Shown: positions 51,426 through 60,780 of the stretch, one piece after another
Position numbering within the stretch: position 1 is the stretch's first letter
How the letters are laid out: each line of letters begins with the position of its first letter
DNA from: Aminobacter sp039907765
GTDB taxonomy: Bacteria > Pseudomonadota > Alphaproteobacteria > Rhizobiales > Rhizobiaceae
Length of the DNA stretch: 64,000 nucleotides
NCBI RefSeq assembly: GCF_039907765.1
Contig: NZ_JARDJI010000001.1
Location: forward strand, 372,001 to 436,000
Direction: 5' to 3'
Translations under genes and position numbers: made by a program
Notes under the pieces: generated by a model
Told to the model about the DNA's origin: nothing
Seen by the model: the letters and a program-made list of their open reading frames with translations, nothing else
Database searches by the model: none

Positions 51426-54400
51426 ATGAAGTTTTCGCGCCTCCGCCTGCTCGGATTCAAGTCCTTCGTCGAGCCCGGTGAGTTCGTCATCGAACGGGGC
51501 CTCACCGGCATCGTCGGGCCGAACGGCTGCGGCAAGTCCAATCTGGTCGAAGCGCTGCGCTGGGTCATGGGCGAAAGCTCGTACAAGAACATGCGCGCTT
51601 CCGGCATGGACGACGTCATCTTCTCCGGCTCCGGCACGCGCCCGGCGCGCAACACCGCCGAGGTGACGCTGTTCCTCGACAACAGCGACCGCACCGCACC
51701 TCCCTCCTTCAACGATGCCGACGAGCTGCAGGTGTCGCGCCGCATCGAGCGCGAGGCCGGCTCCGTCTATCGCATCAACGGCAAGGAAGCCCGCGCCAAG
51801 GACGTGCAGCTGCTTTTCGCCGACCAGTCGACCGGCGCCCGTTCGCCGTCGATGGTGGGACAGGGGCGCATCGGCGAGCTGATCCAGGCCAAGCCCCAGG
51901 CGCGCCGCGCCCTGCTCGAAGAGGCGGCCGGCATTTCCGGCCTGCATTCGCGCCGGCACGAGGCGGAACTGCGCCTGCGCGCCGCCGAGCAGAATCTCGA
52001 GCGGCTCGACGACGTGGTCGGCGAACTCGAAAGCCAGATCGAAAGCCTGAAGCGCCAGGCCCGCCAGGCGTCCCGCTTCAAGAACCTGTCGGCCGACATC
52101 CGCAAGGCTGAGGCGATCCTGCTTCACCTGCGCTGGACGCTCGCCAAGACCCAGGAGGGCGAGGCGCAGTCGGCACTTGCCTCGGCGACCGCGCTGGTCG
52201 GCGAAAGGGCTACAGCCCAGATGACGGCCGCCAAGGATCAGGGGGTGGGCGCGCACAAGCTGCCGGCGCTGCGCGAGGCCGAGGCGACCGCCGCCGCCAC
52301 CTTCCAGCGCCTGTCGATCGCCCGTTCGCAGCTCGAGGAGGAGGCCGGCCGCATCGGCCAGCGCCAGAGCGAACTCGACCGCCGGCTGCAGCAGCTCGAC
52401 GCCGACATAGCCCGCGAACAGCGCATGATCGGCGACAATGCCGCGATCCTCGCGCGCCTCGACGCCGAGGAAAAGTCGCTGCGGGAGGAGAATGACGGCG
52501 CCGCCGATCGCGAGGCGGCGACCCGCGCCGCCCTCGACGAGGCGATGGCGACGCTGTCCGGGACCGAGGCCGAGCTGGGGCGGGCGACCGCCGAGCGCGC
52601 CGAGGCCGCCGCGGGACGCACCCAGGCCGAGCGCGCGATGCGCGAAGCCGCCGAGCGGCGCGACCGCTTCGCCCGGCAACTGGCCGAACTCGACCGCGAG
52701 GCCGGCGAAATCGCCGCACGCATAGCGACGCTCGCCGATCCGGCGGAAAAGCGCGTGCTCGCCGAAGCGGCGCAGGAAGCGCTCGAGGAAGCCGAATATG
52801 CGGCGACCGAGGCCGAGCGCGCCGTTGCCGAGGCCAGGCAGGCGGAAGCTGCTTCGCGCCAGCCCCTGCAGGAGGCCAGGGCGGAACTCGCGCGCATCGA
52901 GACCGAGGCGCGGACGCTGGCCAAGATCATCAACGCCGCCACGGGCGATGCCTATCCGGCGGTTCTGGAGCAGATCGGCGTCGAGCGCGGCTTCGAGACC
53001 GCGCTGGGCGCGGCGCTGGGCGAGGACCTGGATGCGGCGCTCGACCCCGCGGCACCCGTCCACTGGGGCGACATGGGGCCGGCTGATGCCGCGCTGAAAT
53101 TGCCACAGGGCGTGCGCAGCCTCGCCGAAGTCGTGCGTGCGCCGCGCCAGCTGGCTCGGCGTCTTGCGCAGATCGGTGTGGTCGATGCCGCCGACGGGTC
53201 GAGGCTCCAGCTATTGCTGGCGCCGGGCCAGAAGCTCGTCAGCCGCGAGGGTGCGCTGTGGCGCTGGGACGGCTTCACGGCGAGCGCCGATGCCCCGACT
53301 GCCGCAGCCCAGAGGCTGGCCCAGAAGAACCGGCTCGCCGAACTCGACGCAGAGGCGGTGGAGGCGACACAGCGCGTGCGTGCCGCCGAAGAGGCCTTGG
53401 CGCGTGCGGAAGCCGCCGTGCGCGCGGGCACCGAAGCCGAGCGGCTGGCCCGCCAGGCATGGCGCGACGCCCAGCATCAGGTCGGTGCGGCCCGCGACGC
53501 GCTGGCGCAGGCCGAGAAGGCGGCCGGCGAACTGGTCAGCCGGCGCGCGGCCCTTGACGAGGCCCGCGCCCGTGTTGCCGACGCGCATGAGGAAGCGCAG
53601 GCGGCCTATGTGGAAGCCGAGGATTTGCTGGGTTCCGCCCCCGATCTCGGCGAGCTCCAGGCGCTGCTGGACCAGCTTTCGGCTACCGTGGCGCGCGATC
53701 GCTCCGCGCTCGCCGACGCCCGCGCCGTGCACGACGGCCTCAACCGCGAGGCCGAGGCGCGGTCGCGCAGGCTGGGTTCGATAGCCGCCGAGCGGCAGAG
53801 CTGGGTGCAGCGCGCCGAAAGTGCGGCCGAGCAGATCGAGGCGCTGACCGAACGACGCGAGGAAGCCGCCGCCGAGCGCGAGGCGCTGGCCGAGGCGCCC
53901 GACGAACTCGACGCCCGCCGCCGCATGCTGATGACGCAGCTGACGCAGGCCGAAGCGCTGCGCAAGGACGCGACGGACAGATTGCAGGAAGCCGAAGCCA
54001 GGCAGGCGGCGCTCGACAAGTCGGCGACAGCCGCCATCCAGGGCCTCGCCGAGGCGCGCGAGGCGAGGGCGCGGGCCGAAGAACGCCTGACCGCCGCCGA
54101 CGAGCGCCGCCGCGAGATCGAGGCGCGCATCCAGGAGGCGCTCAACACGCCGCCGCATCTGGTCTTCCGCCACACCGGCCTCGATGCCGACAGCCCGATG
54201 CCGGATCCGATGGATATCGAGAGGACGCTGGAACGGCTGAAGCTCGAACGCGAACGCCTGGGTGCGGTCAACCTGCGCGCCGAGGAAGAACAGAAGGAGC
54301 TGTCCGAGCGCCTCGAAGCGATCGTTTCCGAGCGCGAGGACATCATCGAGGCCATTCGTAAGCTGCGCCAGGGCATCCAGGGTCTGAACCGCGAGGGCCG

Positions 54401-54884
54401 CGAACGGCTGCTCGCAGCCTTCGACCTGGTCAACGGCCATTTCCAGCGGCTGTTCACGCATCTGTTCGGCGGCGGTACGGCAGAACTGCAGCTGATCGAG
54501 TCCGAGGACCCGCTGGAAGCCGGGCTGGAGATCCTGGCCCGCCCGCCGGGCAAGAAGCCGCAGACCATGACGCTGCTTTCGGGCGGCGAGCAGGCGCTGA
54601 CGGCGATGGCGCTGATCTTTGCGGTGTTCCTGACCAATCCGGCGCCGATCTGCGTTCTCGACGAGGTCGACGCCCCGCTCGACGATCACAATGTCGAGCG
54701 CTTCTGCAACCTGATGGACGAGATGTCCGCCTCGACCGAGACGCGCTTCGTGGTGATCACCCACAACCCCATCACCATGGCGCGCATGGACCGGCTGTTC
54801 GGCGTGACCATGGCCGAGCAGGGCGTGAGCCAGCTGGTGTCGGTCGATCTCCAGGCGGCCGAAGCGATGCGCGAGGCGAGCTGA
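51426..54884 (+). CDS. smc: chromosome segregation protein SMC
   Basis: A 1152-aa SMC ATPase. Walker A is GPNGCGKS (residues 31-38). Long coiled coils run about 170-500 and 640-980 with a hinge near 500-620 (DAYPAVLEQIGVERGFETAL onward). The C-terminal head has the signature LLSGGEQALTAMALIF and Walker B ICVLDEVDAPLDDHNVERF. With ScpA and ScpB it condenses and separates daughter chromosomes. The coiled-coil coding stretches are extremely GC-rich and produce long spurious antisense frames. ATG 51426 gives MKFSRLRLLGFKSFVEPGEF, the normal start. Confidence 0.97.
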   Translation: MKFSRLRLLGFKSFVEPGEFVIERGLTGIVGPNGCGKSNLVEALRWVMGESSYKNMRASGMDDVIFSGSGTRPARNTAEVTLFLDNSDRTAPPSFNDADELQVSRRIEREAGSVYRINGKEARAKDVQLLFADQSTGARSPSMVGQGRIGELIQAKPQARRALLEEAAGISGLHSRRHEAELRLRAAEQNLERLDDVVGELESQIESLKRQARQASRFKNLSADIRKAEAILLHLRWTLAKTQEGEAQSALASATALVGERATAQMTAAKDQGVGAHKLPALREAEATAAATFQRLSIARSQLEEEAGRIGQRQSELDRRLQQLDADIAREQRMIGDNAAILARLDAEEKSLREENDGAADREAATRAALDEAMATLSGTEAELGRATAERAEAAAGRTQAERAMREAAERRDRFARQLAELDREAGEIAARIATLADPAEKRVLAEAAQEALEEAEYAATEAERAVAEARQAEAASRQPLQEARAELARIETEARTLAKIINAATGDAYPAVLEQIGVERGFETALGAALGEDLDAALDPAAPVHWGDMGPADAALKLPQGVRSLAEVVRAPRQLARRLAQIGVVDAADGSRLQLLLAPGQKLVSREGALWRWDGFTASADAPTAAAQRLAQKNRLAELDAEAVEATQRVRAAEEALARAEAAVRAGTEAERLARQAWRDAQHQVGAARDALAQAEKAAGELVSRRAALDEARARVADAHEEAQAAYVEAEDLLGSAPDLGELQALLDQLSATVARDRSALADARAVHDGLNREAEARSRRLGSIAAERQSWVQRAESAAEQIEALTERREEAAAEREALAEAPDELDARRRMLMTQLTQAEALRKDATDRLQEAEARQAALDKSATAAIQGLAEAREARARAEERLTAADERRREIEARIQEALNTPPHLVFRHTGLDADSPMPDPMDIERTLERLKLERERLGAVNLRAEEEQKELSERLEAIVSEREDIIEAIRKLRQGIQGLNREGRERLLAAFDLVNGHFQRLFTHLFGGGTAELQLIESEDPLEAGLEILARPPGKKPQTMTLLSGGEQALTAMALIFAVFLTNPAPICVLDEVDAPLDDHNVERFCNLMDEMSASTETRFVVITHNPITMARMDRLFGVTMAEQGVSQLVSVDLQAAEAMREAS

Positions 54885-54952
54885 TACCGGGCGGCAGCCG
54901 CCAGCTTGGCGCTGTCCAACGTTGCCGGCGGTCTCGAAGCCGGCCGCCCCGC

Positions 54953-55516
54953 TCAGTTTGCCTCAGGGTCCTGCGACGCCGCGGCCTCCGCCAGCAAGTA
55001 GGAGAGCGCCATGCTGCGTTCATCTTCGTGCAGTATGTCCATGTCGAACAGCTTCATGCTGCGCAGGCCTTCGATCATCAGGAATGCGACGATGAGCTTG
55101 GCGGGATCCTTGCTTTCGGCCTTCAGGCTGTCGAGCAGGCGGCGCTTGTAGTTGCGGATGGGTTTGAGGAAATCCGGGTCCTCGGCGAGGGCCGCGACGA
55201 CCCCGGACGCGGAAGGGTGCACCTGCGCACACTCTTCGGCGGACAACTCGATGTAGGCGGCAAGGCGGCTGACAGGACCGCCATGCTGGCCCGCGGACTT
55301 GGCGGCAAGGTCGGTATCGAACTTCGAGATGTAGTCTTCCACCAGCGCCTGCATCAGCTTGGCCTTGCTGGGGAAGTTGTAGAGGAGGCCGCCCTTGGAA
55401 ACGCCGGCGCGCTGCGCGACGGCGTCGAGCGAAAGGTTGCCCGGGCCGACGCAATCGGCGAGTTCGGCTGCTGCCGCGAGGATCTTCTCGCGGGAACTGG
55501 CTCTGTTTCCAGACAT
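54953..55516 (-). CDS. TetR family repressor of the adjacent RND efflux operon
   Basis: A 187-aa regulator. N-terminal SSREKILAAAAELADCVGPG and the helix-turn-helix LSLDAVAQRAGVSKGGLLYN (about residues 26-45). The C-terminal domain fits the TetR group with a KAKLMQALVEDYI linker. It is divergent from the RND operon, and a perfect palindrome overlaps the presumed RND promoter (55556-55584). GAGGTG before ATG 55516 supports this start over one 27 bp upstream. Confidence 0.92.
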   Translation of the reverse strand: MSGNRASSREKILAAAAELADCVGPGNLSLDAVAQRAGVSKGGLLYNFPSKAKLMQALVEDYISKFDTDLAAKSAGQHGGPVSRLAAYIELSAEECAQVHPSASGVVAALAEDPDFLKPIRNYKRRLLDSLKAESKDPAKLIVAFLMIEGLRSMKLFDMDILHEDERSMALSYLLAEAAASQDPEAN

Positions 55517-55555
55517 TAGCGGCACCTCATTTGTCAGTAGCATCTTTAACCCCGA

Positions 55556-55584
55556 TTGACATTACCGTCCAGACGGTACAGTAA
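55556..55584 (+). promoter_or_regulatory. RND operon promoter with overlapping TetR operator
   Basis: A consensus -35 TTGACA (55556-55561) is followed by the perfect 6-4-6 palindrome TACCGT-CCAG-ACGGTA (55563-55578) and a -10-like TACAGT (55577-55582, 15-bp spacing) or CAGTAA (17-bp spacing). The palindrome fills the spacer, so repressor binding would exclude RNA polymerase. It is the only palindrome of this kind in the 155-bp gap between the divergent genes. Confidence 0.82.
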
Positions 55585-55671
55585 GCGCGCCTCTGATTTC
55601 ATGATATGTCGAGCCAATGTGCATCGGGCCGCAGCCGGATGCAGATTCCTGACAGAGAATGGGGATCTCCT

Positions 55672-56838
55672 TTGATCAAGCGTCTCATCATCGCCCTCGT
55701 GCTGCTCGTCCTGGTCGTGGGCGGTATCGTCGGGTTCAACATGTTCCGCGACAATGCCATCGAGCAGTTCTTCGCCAACATGCCGGTCTCTGCCGTGACC
55801 GTGGCGACGGACAAGGTGCAAGCGGCGCCGTGGAAGCCTGGCATCGAAACCATCGGCACGGTGGGCGCATCCCAGGGCGTCGACCTGACCGTGGAAGTGA
55901 ACGGCATCGTCAAGGAGATCGGGTTCTCGGCCAACCAGCATGTCAAGGCGGGCGACATCCTGATCCAGCTCGACGACACCGTGCAGCGCGCCGACCTGGC
56001 CGCCGCCAAGACCCAGGCCGACCTGGACCAGCAGGCGCTCGACCGCGCCACCGAACTGCGCCGCCGCGGCGTCGGCTCCGACGTCGCGCTGGATGCGGCG
56101 CGCGCGACGGCGTCGACCTCGGCCTCGCAGGTGCAGAAGCTGCAGGCCGTGCTGGACCAGAAGCAGTTGCGCGCTCCGTTCTCCGGAACGATCGGCATTC
56201 CGAAGGTCGACAACGGCCAGTATGTCGCGCCCGGCAACATCGTCGCCACGCTGCAGGACCTCGACACCATGCGCGCCGACTTCTCGGTTCCCGAGCAGCA
56301 GCTCGGCCTGCTCAAGATCGGCCAGCCCGTGCAGTTCGGCCTCGCCGAGGGCGACATGCCGTTCAAGGGTGCGATCGTCGGCATCGATCCCAAGGTCGAT
56401 CCGCAGAGCCGGCTGGTGTCCGTGCGCGCCGAGATCGCCAATCCCGAGGGCAAGCTGAGCCCGGGCCAGTTCGTGCGCGTGCGCATCGTGCTGCCCGAGG
56501 AGAACGGCGTCGTCGCCGTGCCGCAGACCGCGCTGACCTCGAGCCTCTATGGCGATTTCGTATACGTGGTGCGGCCGGCTGCAAAGCCGGAGGCCGCCTC
56601 GGCCGAGGCAGGCGCCGCGCAGGCTCAGTCGCAGGCCGAGCCGACGCTTTCCGCCCACCAGGTTTTCGTCAAGGTCGGCCGCCGCTCGGAAGGTCGCGTC
56701 GAGATTCTCGAGGGCGTGAAGCTCGACGACGAACTCGTGGTCGCCGGCCAGAACCGGCTGAGCAACGGAACTCCGGTCAAGGTCGACAACACCGTGTCAC
56801 CCACGGCGTCGACCAACGCGCAGGCGGCATCGAAATGA
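55672..56838 (+). CDS. RND efflux periplasmic adaptor (membrane fusion protein)
   Basis: A 388-aa HlyD/AcrA-type adaptor. One N-terminal membrane segment (IIALVLLVLVVGGIVGF) is followed by the barrel-sandwich region (VEVNGIVKEIGFSANQHVKAGD), a coiled-coil hairpin and QLRAPFSGTIGIPKVDNGQY. An Ala/Glu-rich insertion lies near residue 310. It links the inner-membrane pump to an outer-membrane channel that is not encoded here. The start is taken as TTG 55672 with GGGGA 6 nt upstream; ATG 55639 is the alternative. The stop overlaps the pump gene by 4 nt. Confidence 0.9.
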   Translation: MIKRLIIALVLLVLVVGGIVGFNMFRDNAIEQFFANMPVSAVTVATDKVQAAPWKPGIETIGTVGASQGVDLTVEVNGIVKEIGFSANQHVKAGDILIQLDDTVQRADLAAAKTQADLDQQALDRATELRRRGVGSDVALDAARATASTSASQVQKLQAVLDQKQLRAPFSGTIGIPKVDNGQYVAPGNIVATLQDLDTMRADFSVPEQQLGLLKIGQPVQFGLAEGDMPFKGAIVGIDPKVDPQSRLVSVRAEIANPEGKLSPGQFVRVRIVLPEENGVVAVPQTALTSSLYGDFVYVVRPAAKPEAASAEAGAAQAQSQAEPTLSAHQVFVKVGRRSEGRVEILEGVKLDDELVVAGQNRLSNGTPVKVDNTVSPTASTNAQAASK

Positions 56839-59800
56839 GTTTCTCCGACATCTTCATCCGCCGTCCCGTCCTGGCGACGGTGGTGGCCTTCATGATCCTG
56901 CTCGTCGGCTTCCAGGGCATATTCAACCTGGCCGTGAGGCAGTATCCCGAGGTCGAGGAGACGGTGATCACCATCACCACCGTCTATCCCGGCGCGAGCG
57001 CCGACCTGATCCAGGGCTTCATCACCGCCCCGATCGCATCGGCCGTCTCGACCACCGAGAACATCGACTACGTGACCTCGCAGAGCCGCCCCTCGTCGAG
57101 CACGGTGACCGTCCAGATGGAACTCGGCTCCAACCCCGACACGGCGCTCACCGAAGTCATGTCGAAGGTTCAGCAGGTGCGCGGCCAGTTGCCGTCGGAC
57201 GCCGAGGACCCGACAATCGTCAAGGGTACGGGTATGCAGTTCGCCATCATGTACCTGGCGATGCAGAACCCCAACATGACGTCGGAGGAGCTGACCGAAT
57301 ACATCGAGCGGGTCATCCGCCCGCGCATGTCGACCATCCAGGGCGTTGCCGAGGTGCAGGTGCTGGGCGCGGCGAAATATTCGATGCGCGTCTGGATCGA
57401 TCCGGTCAGGCTCGCCGCGCGCGGCCTGACGGCCGCCGAAGTGCTACAGGCCATCAACGCCTCCAACTTCCTGTCGGCGCCCGGCAAGACGAAGAACGAA
57501 TACGTCGCCTATTCGATCACGATGAAGTCGACGCTGCAGACGCCGGAAGCCTTCGCCGAGCTGCCGCTGACGTCCAAGGACGGCAACGTCGTCAGGCTGC
57601 GCGACGTGGCACAAGTCGAACTCGCCGCCGAGAGCACGGACACGGTCGTCAACTTCAACGGCGAGCCGGGTACATTCATCGGCATCTTCCCGACGCCTTC
57701 GGCAAACCCGCTCGACACGGCGGCGGCCGTCATCGACGAGCTGCCGGCGATCCGGGCCAGCCTGCCCGACGGCATGACCATCACCATGGTCTACGATTCG
57801 ACGGAGACCATCGCCGCCTCGATCGACGAAGTGTTCAAGACGATCGCCGAGGCAGTCGCCATCGTCATCGTGGTCATCCTGCTGTTCCTCGGCTCGTTCC
57901 GCTCGGTGCTGATGCCGGTGGTGACCATCCCGCTGTCGCTCATCGGGGTCTGTTTCGTGCTGCTGATGATGGGCTATTCGATCAATCTCCTGTCGCTCTT
58001 GGCCATGGTGCTGGCGATCGGTCTGGTGGTCGACGACGCGATCGTGGTGGTGGAGAACATCCACCGCCATATCGAGGACGGCATGACGCCGATGCAGGCG
58101 GCATTCAAGGGCATGCGCGAGATCTTCGCGCCGGTGGTGGCGATGACCATCACGCTCGCCGCCGTGTTCGCGCCGCTCGTTTTCACCGGCGGCCTGACCG
58201 GTTCGCTGTTCCGCGAGTTCGCCATCACGCTCGCAGGCGCGGTGATCCTCTCCGGCTTCATCGCCGTGACGATCACCCCGATGATGTCGGCGCGCATGCT
58301 GAAGTCGGGCAGCCACAGCCGCTTCTCCGCCTTCGTCGACCGCACGTTCGAGCGTGTCACCAACCGTTACGAGCGGCTGGTCGCGGGTTCGCTCAATTAC
58401 CGGCCGGTGACGCTTCTGATCGTCGCGGCACTGGTCTCGGTGACGGCGTTCATGTTCTTCAAGACGTCGAGCGAACTGGCGCCCGAGGAGGATTCGGGCG
58501 CCCTGTTCGCGCTGGTAACGGCGCCGCGCTACGCGACGACCGAATACACCAGCCTCTACACCGACCAGATCCGCGACCTCACCAAGGACCTGCCGGAACT
58601 CAAGACCACCTTCTCGATCGTCGGCATGGGCGGTGGCACGAATTCGGGCTTCTCCGTCTGGGCGCTCAAGGACTGGGCGGACCGCGCGCGCTCGCAGAAG
58701 GAGATCCAGGCTGACATCCAGGGCCGGCTGTCGAAGGTCAACGGCGTCGAGGCGCTGGTGTTCGCGCCGCCATCGCTGCCGGGCGCCGGCGGCGGCCTGC
58801 CGATCTCGGTCGTCATCCAGTCGACCGGCGACCCGAGCCAGGTCTACGAGGTGGCCGAGCAGATCCGCGAGAAGGCCCAGGCCTCGGGGCGCTTCATCGT
58901 CGTGCAGAACTCGCTGTCCTTCGACGCTCCCCAGGTCACGGTGACCATCGATCGCGACCGGGCGGCCGCGCTCAACCTGTCGGTGCGCGAGATCGGCCAA
59001 ACCCTGAGCCTGCTCGTCGGCGGCGGATCGATCGCCCAGTTCGACCGCGATTCCAACAGCTACGACATCATCATGCAGGTGCCGCAGCAGTACCGCGAGA
59101 ATCCGGAGAAGCTCGGCGAGTTCTTCGTCCGCAGCGTCAACGGCCAGATGGTGCCGCTGTCGGCGGTGGTGACGATCCGGACCAATGCCTCGCCGGCGTC
59201 GATCGAGCAGTTCAACCAGCTCAATTCGGCGACGATCTCGGCGCTGCCGGTTCCGAGCGTGACCACGGGCGACGGCCTGAAGACGATCGAGGAGATTGCC
59301 CGGCCGCTGCTGCCGGCCGGCTTCTTCATCGACTATGCCGGCCAGTCGCGCCTCGAGAGCGAGCAGGGCAACACCATCCTGATCGCCTTCGCGCTCGCGG
59401 TCGTCGTGATCTACCTGGTGCTGGCCGCACAGTTCGAGAGCTTCCGTGACCCGTTCATCATCATGATGTCGGTGCCGCTGTCGATCTTCGGCGCCATCGT
59501 TCCGCTCAATCTCGGGCTGGGTACGCTGAACATCTACACCCAGGTGGGGCTGATCACGCTGATAGGCCTGATCACCAAGCACGGCATCCTTCTGGTCGAA
59601 TTCGCGAACCAGCAGCGCGAGGAGCACGGGATGTCGCGCAAGGATGCGATCATCGCCTCGGCCAAGGTCCGCCTGCGGCCGATCCTGATGACCACGGCGG
59701 CGATGGCGCTCGGCGTCGTGCCGCTGATCATCGCCTCGGGCGCGGGTGCCGCGGCGCGCTATTCGATGGGCCTGGTGATCTTCGCCGGCGTGCTGGTGGG

Positions 59801-59918
59801 AACGGTGTTCACGCTGTTCGTGGTGCCGATGTTCTACACCTTCATCGCCCGCAAGGACGTCGCGCCCCATGCCGAGGTGCCGGACGCCAAGCAGATGGCG
59901 GAACCCGCGCACCACTGA
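56835..59918 (+). CDS. RND multidrug efflux transporter (AcrB/MexF-like, HAE1 family)
   Basis: A 1027-aa inner-membrane proton-driven pump with twelve predicted membrane helices. It starts MSFSDIFIRRPVLATVVAFM. The proton-relay Asp pair is visible in VLAIGLVVDDAIVVVENIHR of helix 4, and the Lys/Thr of helix 10 in GLITKHGILLVEFANQ. The two large periplasmic loops are in the expected places. The adaptor gene precedes it; an outer-membrane factor is not linked. A strong terminator follows. Confidence 0.95.
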   Translation: MSFSDIFIRRPVLATVVAFMILLVGFQGIFNLAVRQYPEVEETVITITTVYPGASADLIQGFITAPIASAVSTTENIDYVTSQSRPSSSTVTVQMELGSNPDTALTEVMSKVQQVRGQLPSDAEDPTIVKGTGMQFAIMYLAMQNPNMTSEELTEYIERVIRPRMSTIQGVAEVQVLGAAKYSMRVWIDPVRLAARGLTAAEVLQAINASNFLSAPGKTKNEYVAYSITMKSTLQTPEAFAELPLTSKDGNVVRLRDVAQVELAAESTDTVVNFNGEPGTFIGIFPTPSANPLDTAAAVIDELPAIRASLPDGMTITMVYDSTETIAASIDEVFKTIAEAVAIVIVVILLFLGSFRSVLMPVVTIPLSLIGVCFVLLMMGYSINLLSLLAMVLAIGLVVDDAIVVVENIHRHIEDGMTPMQAAFKGMREIFAPVVAMTITLAAVFAPLVFTGGLTGSLFREFAITLAGAVILSGFIAVTITPMMSARMLKSGSHSRFSAFVDRTFERVTNRYERLVAGSLNYRPVTLLIVAALVSVTAFMFFKTSSELAPEEDSGALFALVTAPRYATTEYTSLYTDQIRDLTKDLPELKTTFSIVGMGGGTNSGFSVWALKDWADRARSQKEIQADIQGRLSKVNGVEALVFAPPSLPGAGGGLPISVVIQSTGDPSQVYEVAEQIREKAQASGRFIVVQNSLSFDAPQVTVTIDRDRAAALNLSVREIGQTLSLLVGGGSIAQFDRDSNSYDIIMQVPQQYRENPEKLGEFFVRSVNGQMVPLSAVVTIRTNASPASIEQFNQLNSATISALPVPSVTTGDGLKTIEEIARPLLPAGFFIDYAGQSRLESEQGNTILIAFALAVVVIYLVLAAQFESFRDPFIIMMSVPLSIFGAIVPLNLGLGTLNIYTQVGLITLIGLITKHGILLVEFANQQREEHGMSRKDAIIASAKVRLRPILMTTAAMALGVVPLIIASGAGAAARYSMGLVIFAGVLVGTVFTLFVVPMFYTFIARKDVAPHAEVPDAKQMAEPAHH

Positions 59919-59943
59919 GGCGGGTGAACATCCGAACGAACAG

Positions 59944-59971
59944 AAGGCCCCGGAGCGATCCGGGGCCTTTT
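59944..59971 (+). terminator. intrinsic terminator of the RND operon
   Basis: A perfect 11-bp stem, AAGGCCCCGGA with TCCGGGGCCTT, closes on GCGA and is followed by further Ts. It ends 51 bp before the 3' end of the convergent VOC gene. Confidence 0.93.
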
Positions 59972-60022
59972 CGCATTGGAAGGCTTGCAGCCAGTCGCGG
60001 GCGGTGATCGGCCGCGGCCAGA

Positions 60023-60421
60023 TTACCTTGCCGCAGGCCCGCTATGGGCCGGCTGGAACAGCTCGACCAGATTTCCCGACGGGTCGACGAGCAGGATCTG
60101 CTGCCCGCCGGGGCCGCTGACGACGTCGTTGCGGAACGTCACCCCGGCGGTCCGCAGCCGCTCGACTTCGGCGTTCAGGTCGTCGACGATGAGATGGATG
60201 CGGTTCCAGCCGCCCGGACCCGGCCGGTCGCCGTCGGGCATCGGGCGGCCGGCCGAACTGGTCGGACCGCTGAGCAGCAATCGCAGCGCGCCCCGCTTCA
60301 CGTCCGCGAAGGCCGGGGCAAAGTTGGTGAGGGGCGAGAAGCCCAGATGCTTGGTGTACCACTCCACGGCAGCCTGGACGTCATCGACCATGTAGCGGAC
60401 ATTGACGGCGATCTCTGTCAT
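60023..60421 (-). CDS. VOC family protein (glyoxalase/dioxygenase fold)
   Basis: A 132-aa vicinal-oxygen-chelate protein. It has VRYMVDDVQAAVEWYTKHLGF at the start, RIHLIVDDLNAEVERLRTAGV in the middle and QILLVDPSGNLVELFQPA at the end, the usual two beta-alpha-beta-beta-beta halves. The substrate is unknown; relatives include glyoxalase I and antibiotic-resistance proteins. It starts 18 bp downstream of a perfect 8-5-8 palindrome. Neighbours are the RND terminator on one side and a Crp/Fnr remnant on the other. Confidence 0.92.
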   Translation of the reverse strand: MTEIAVNVRYMVDDVQAAVEWYTKHLGFSPLTNFAPAFADVKRGALRLLLSGPTSSAGRPMPDGDRPGPGGWNRIHLIVDDLNAEVERLRTAGVTFRNDVVSGPGGQQILLVDPSGNLVELFQPAHSGPAAR

Positions 60422-60439
60422 TTTGGCCTCGCGATATTG

Positions 60440-60460
60440 ATTGCACCACGTCGGTGCAAT
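60440..60460. promoter_or_regulatory. perfect 8-5-8 palindrome upstream of the VOC gene
   Basis: ATTGCACC (60440-60447) and GGTGCAAT (60453-60460) are exact inverted repeats. The site begins 18 bp before the VOC start codon, a good operator position. The spacing fits a dimeric repressor such as an ArsR, HxlR or LysR-type protein. No matching regulator is encoded nearby except the broken Crp/Fnr remnant, whose family uses a different site. Confidence 0.75.
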
Positions 60461-60539
60461 GCGCCCCGCGCCATATCGTTCCCATGGACTGCCATAGCTG
60501 GCAAGTTGGCTGCGCAGCCGGCGAGCGGCCTCGGACGGT

Positions 60540-60780
60540 CGCAGTCGAGCGGCGCGTGTACCTGCCCCTGACGCAGGAGCAGATCGGCGATGCCACGGGG
60601 CTCACCTTCGTGCATGTCAACCGTGTACTCAGCGCGCTGCGCAAGGAACGCATCGCCGAGTTCCACTACCGGCGGCTCCGCATCCTCAACCCGGACAAGC
60701 TGATGGACGTCGCCGGCGTCGATCCGCAGATGGCGGCGGCCTGGATGGCGCGGAGTTGGCCCAGAGGCGAGCAGGCATGA
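60540..60780 (+). pseudogene. remnant of a Crp/Fnr family regulator (DNA-binding domain only)
   Basis: The frame reads LPLTQEQIGDATGLTFVHVNRVLSALRKER, a clear Crp-type helix-turn-helix, and continues to a natural-looking end (FHYRRLRILNPDKL, then a stop). The cyclic-nucleotide-binding half that normally precedes it, about 150 residues, is absent: the 120 bp upstream show no such similarity and lead into the VOC promoter. I therefore read it as a truncated pseudogene. A small surviving HTH protein using an upstream start cannot be excluded. Confidence 0.8.

Noticed and set aside
50304..53063. 919-codon open frame on the minus strand
   Set aside because: Antisense to dciA, the DsbA-like gene and smc; no domain, and the sense genes are certain.
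57444..59915. 823-codon open frame on the minus strand
   Set aside because: It lies wholly antisense to the RND pump gene, has a composition typical of a GC-rich shadow frame (Arg, His, Asp rich) and no recognisable domain or ribosome binding site.
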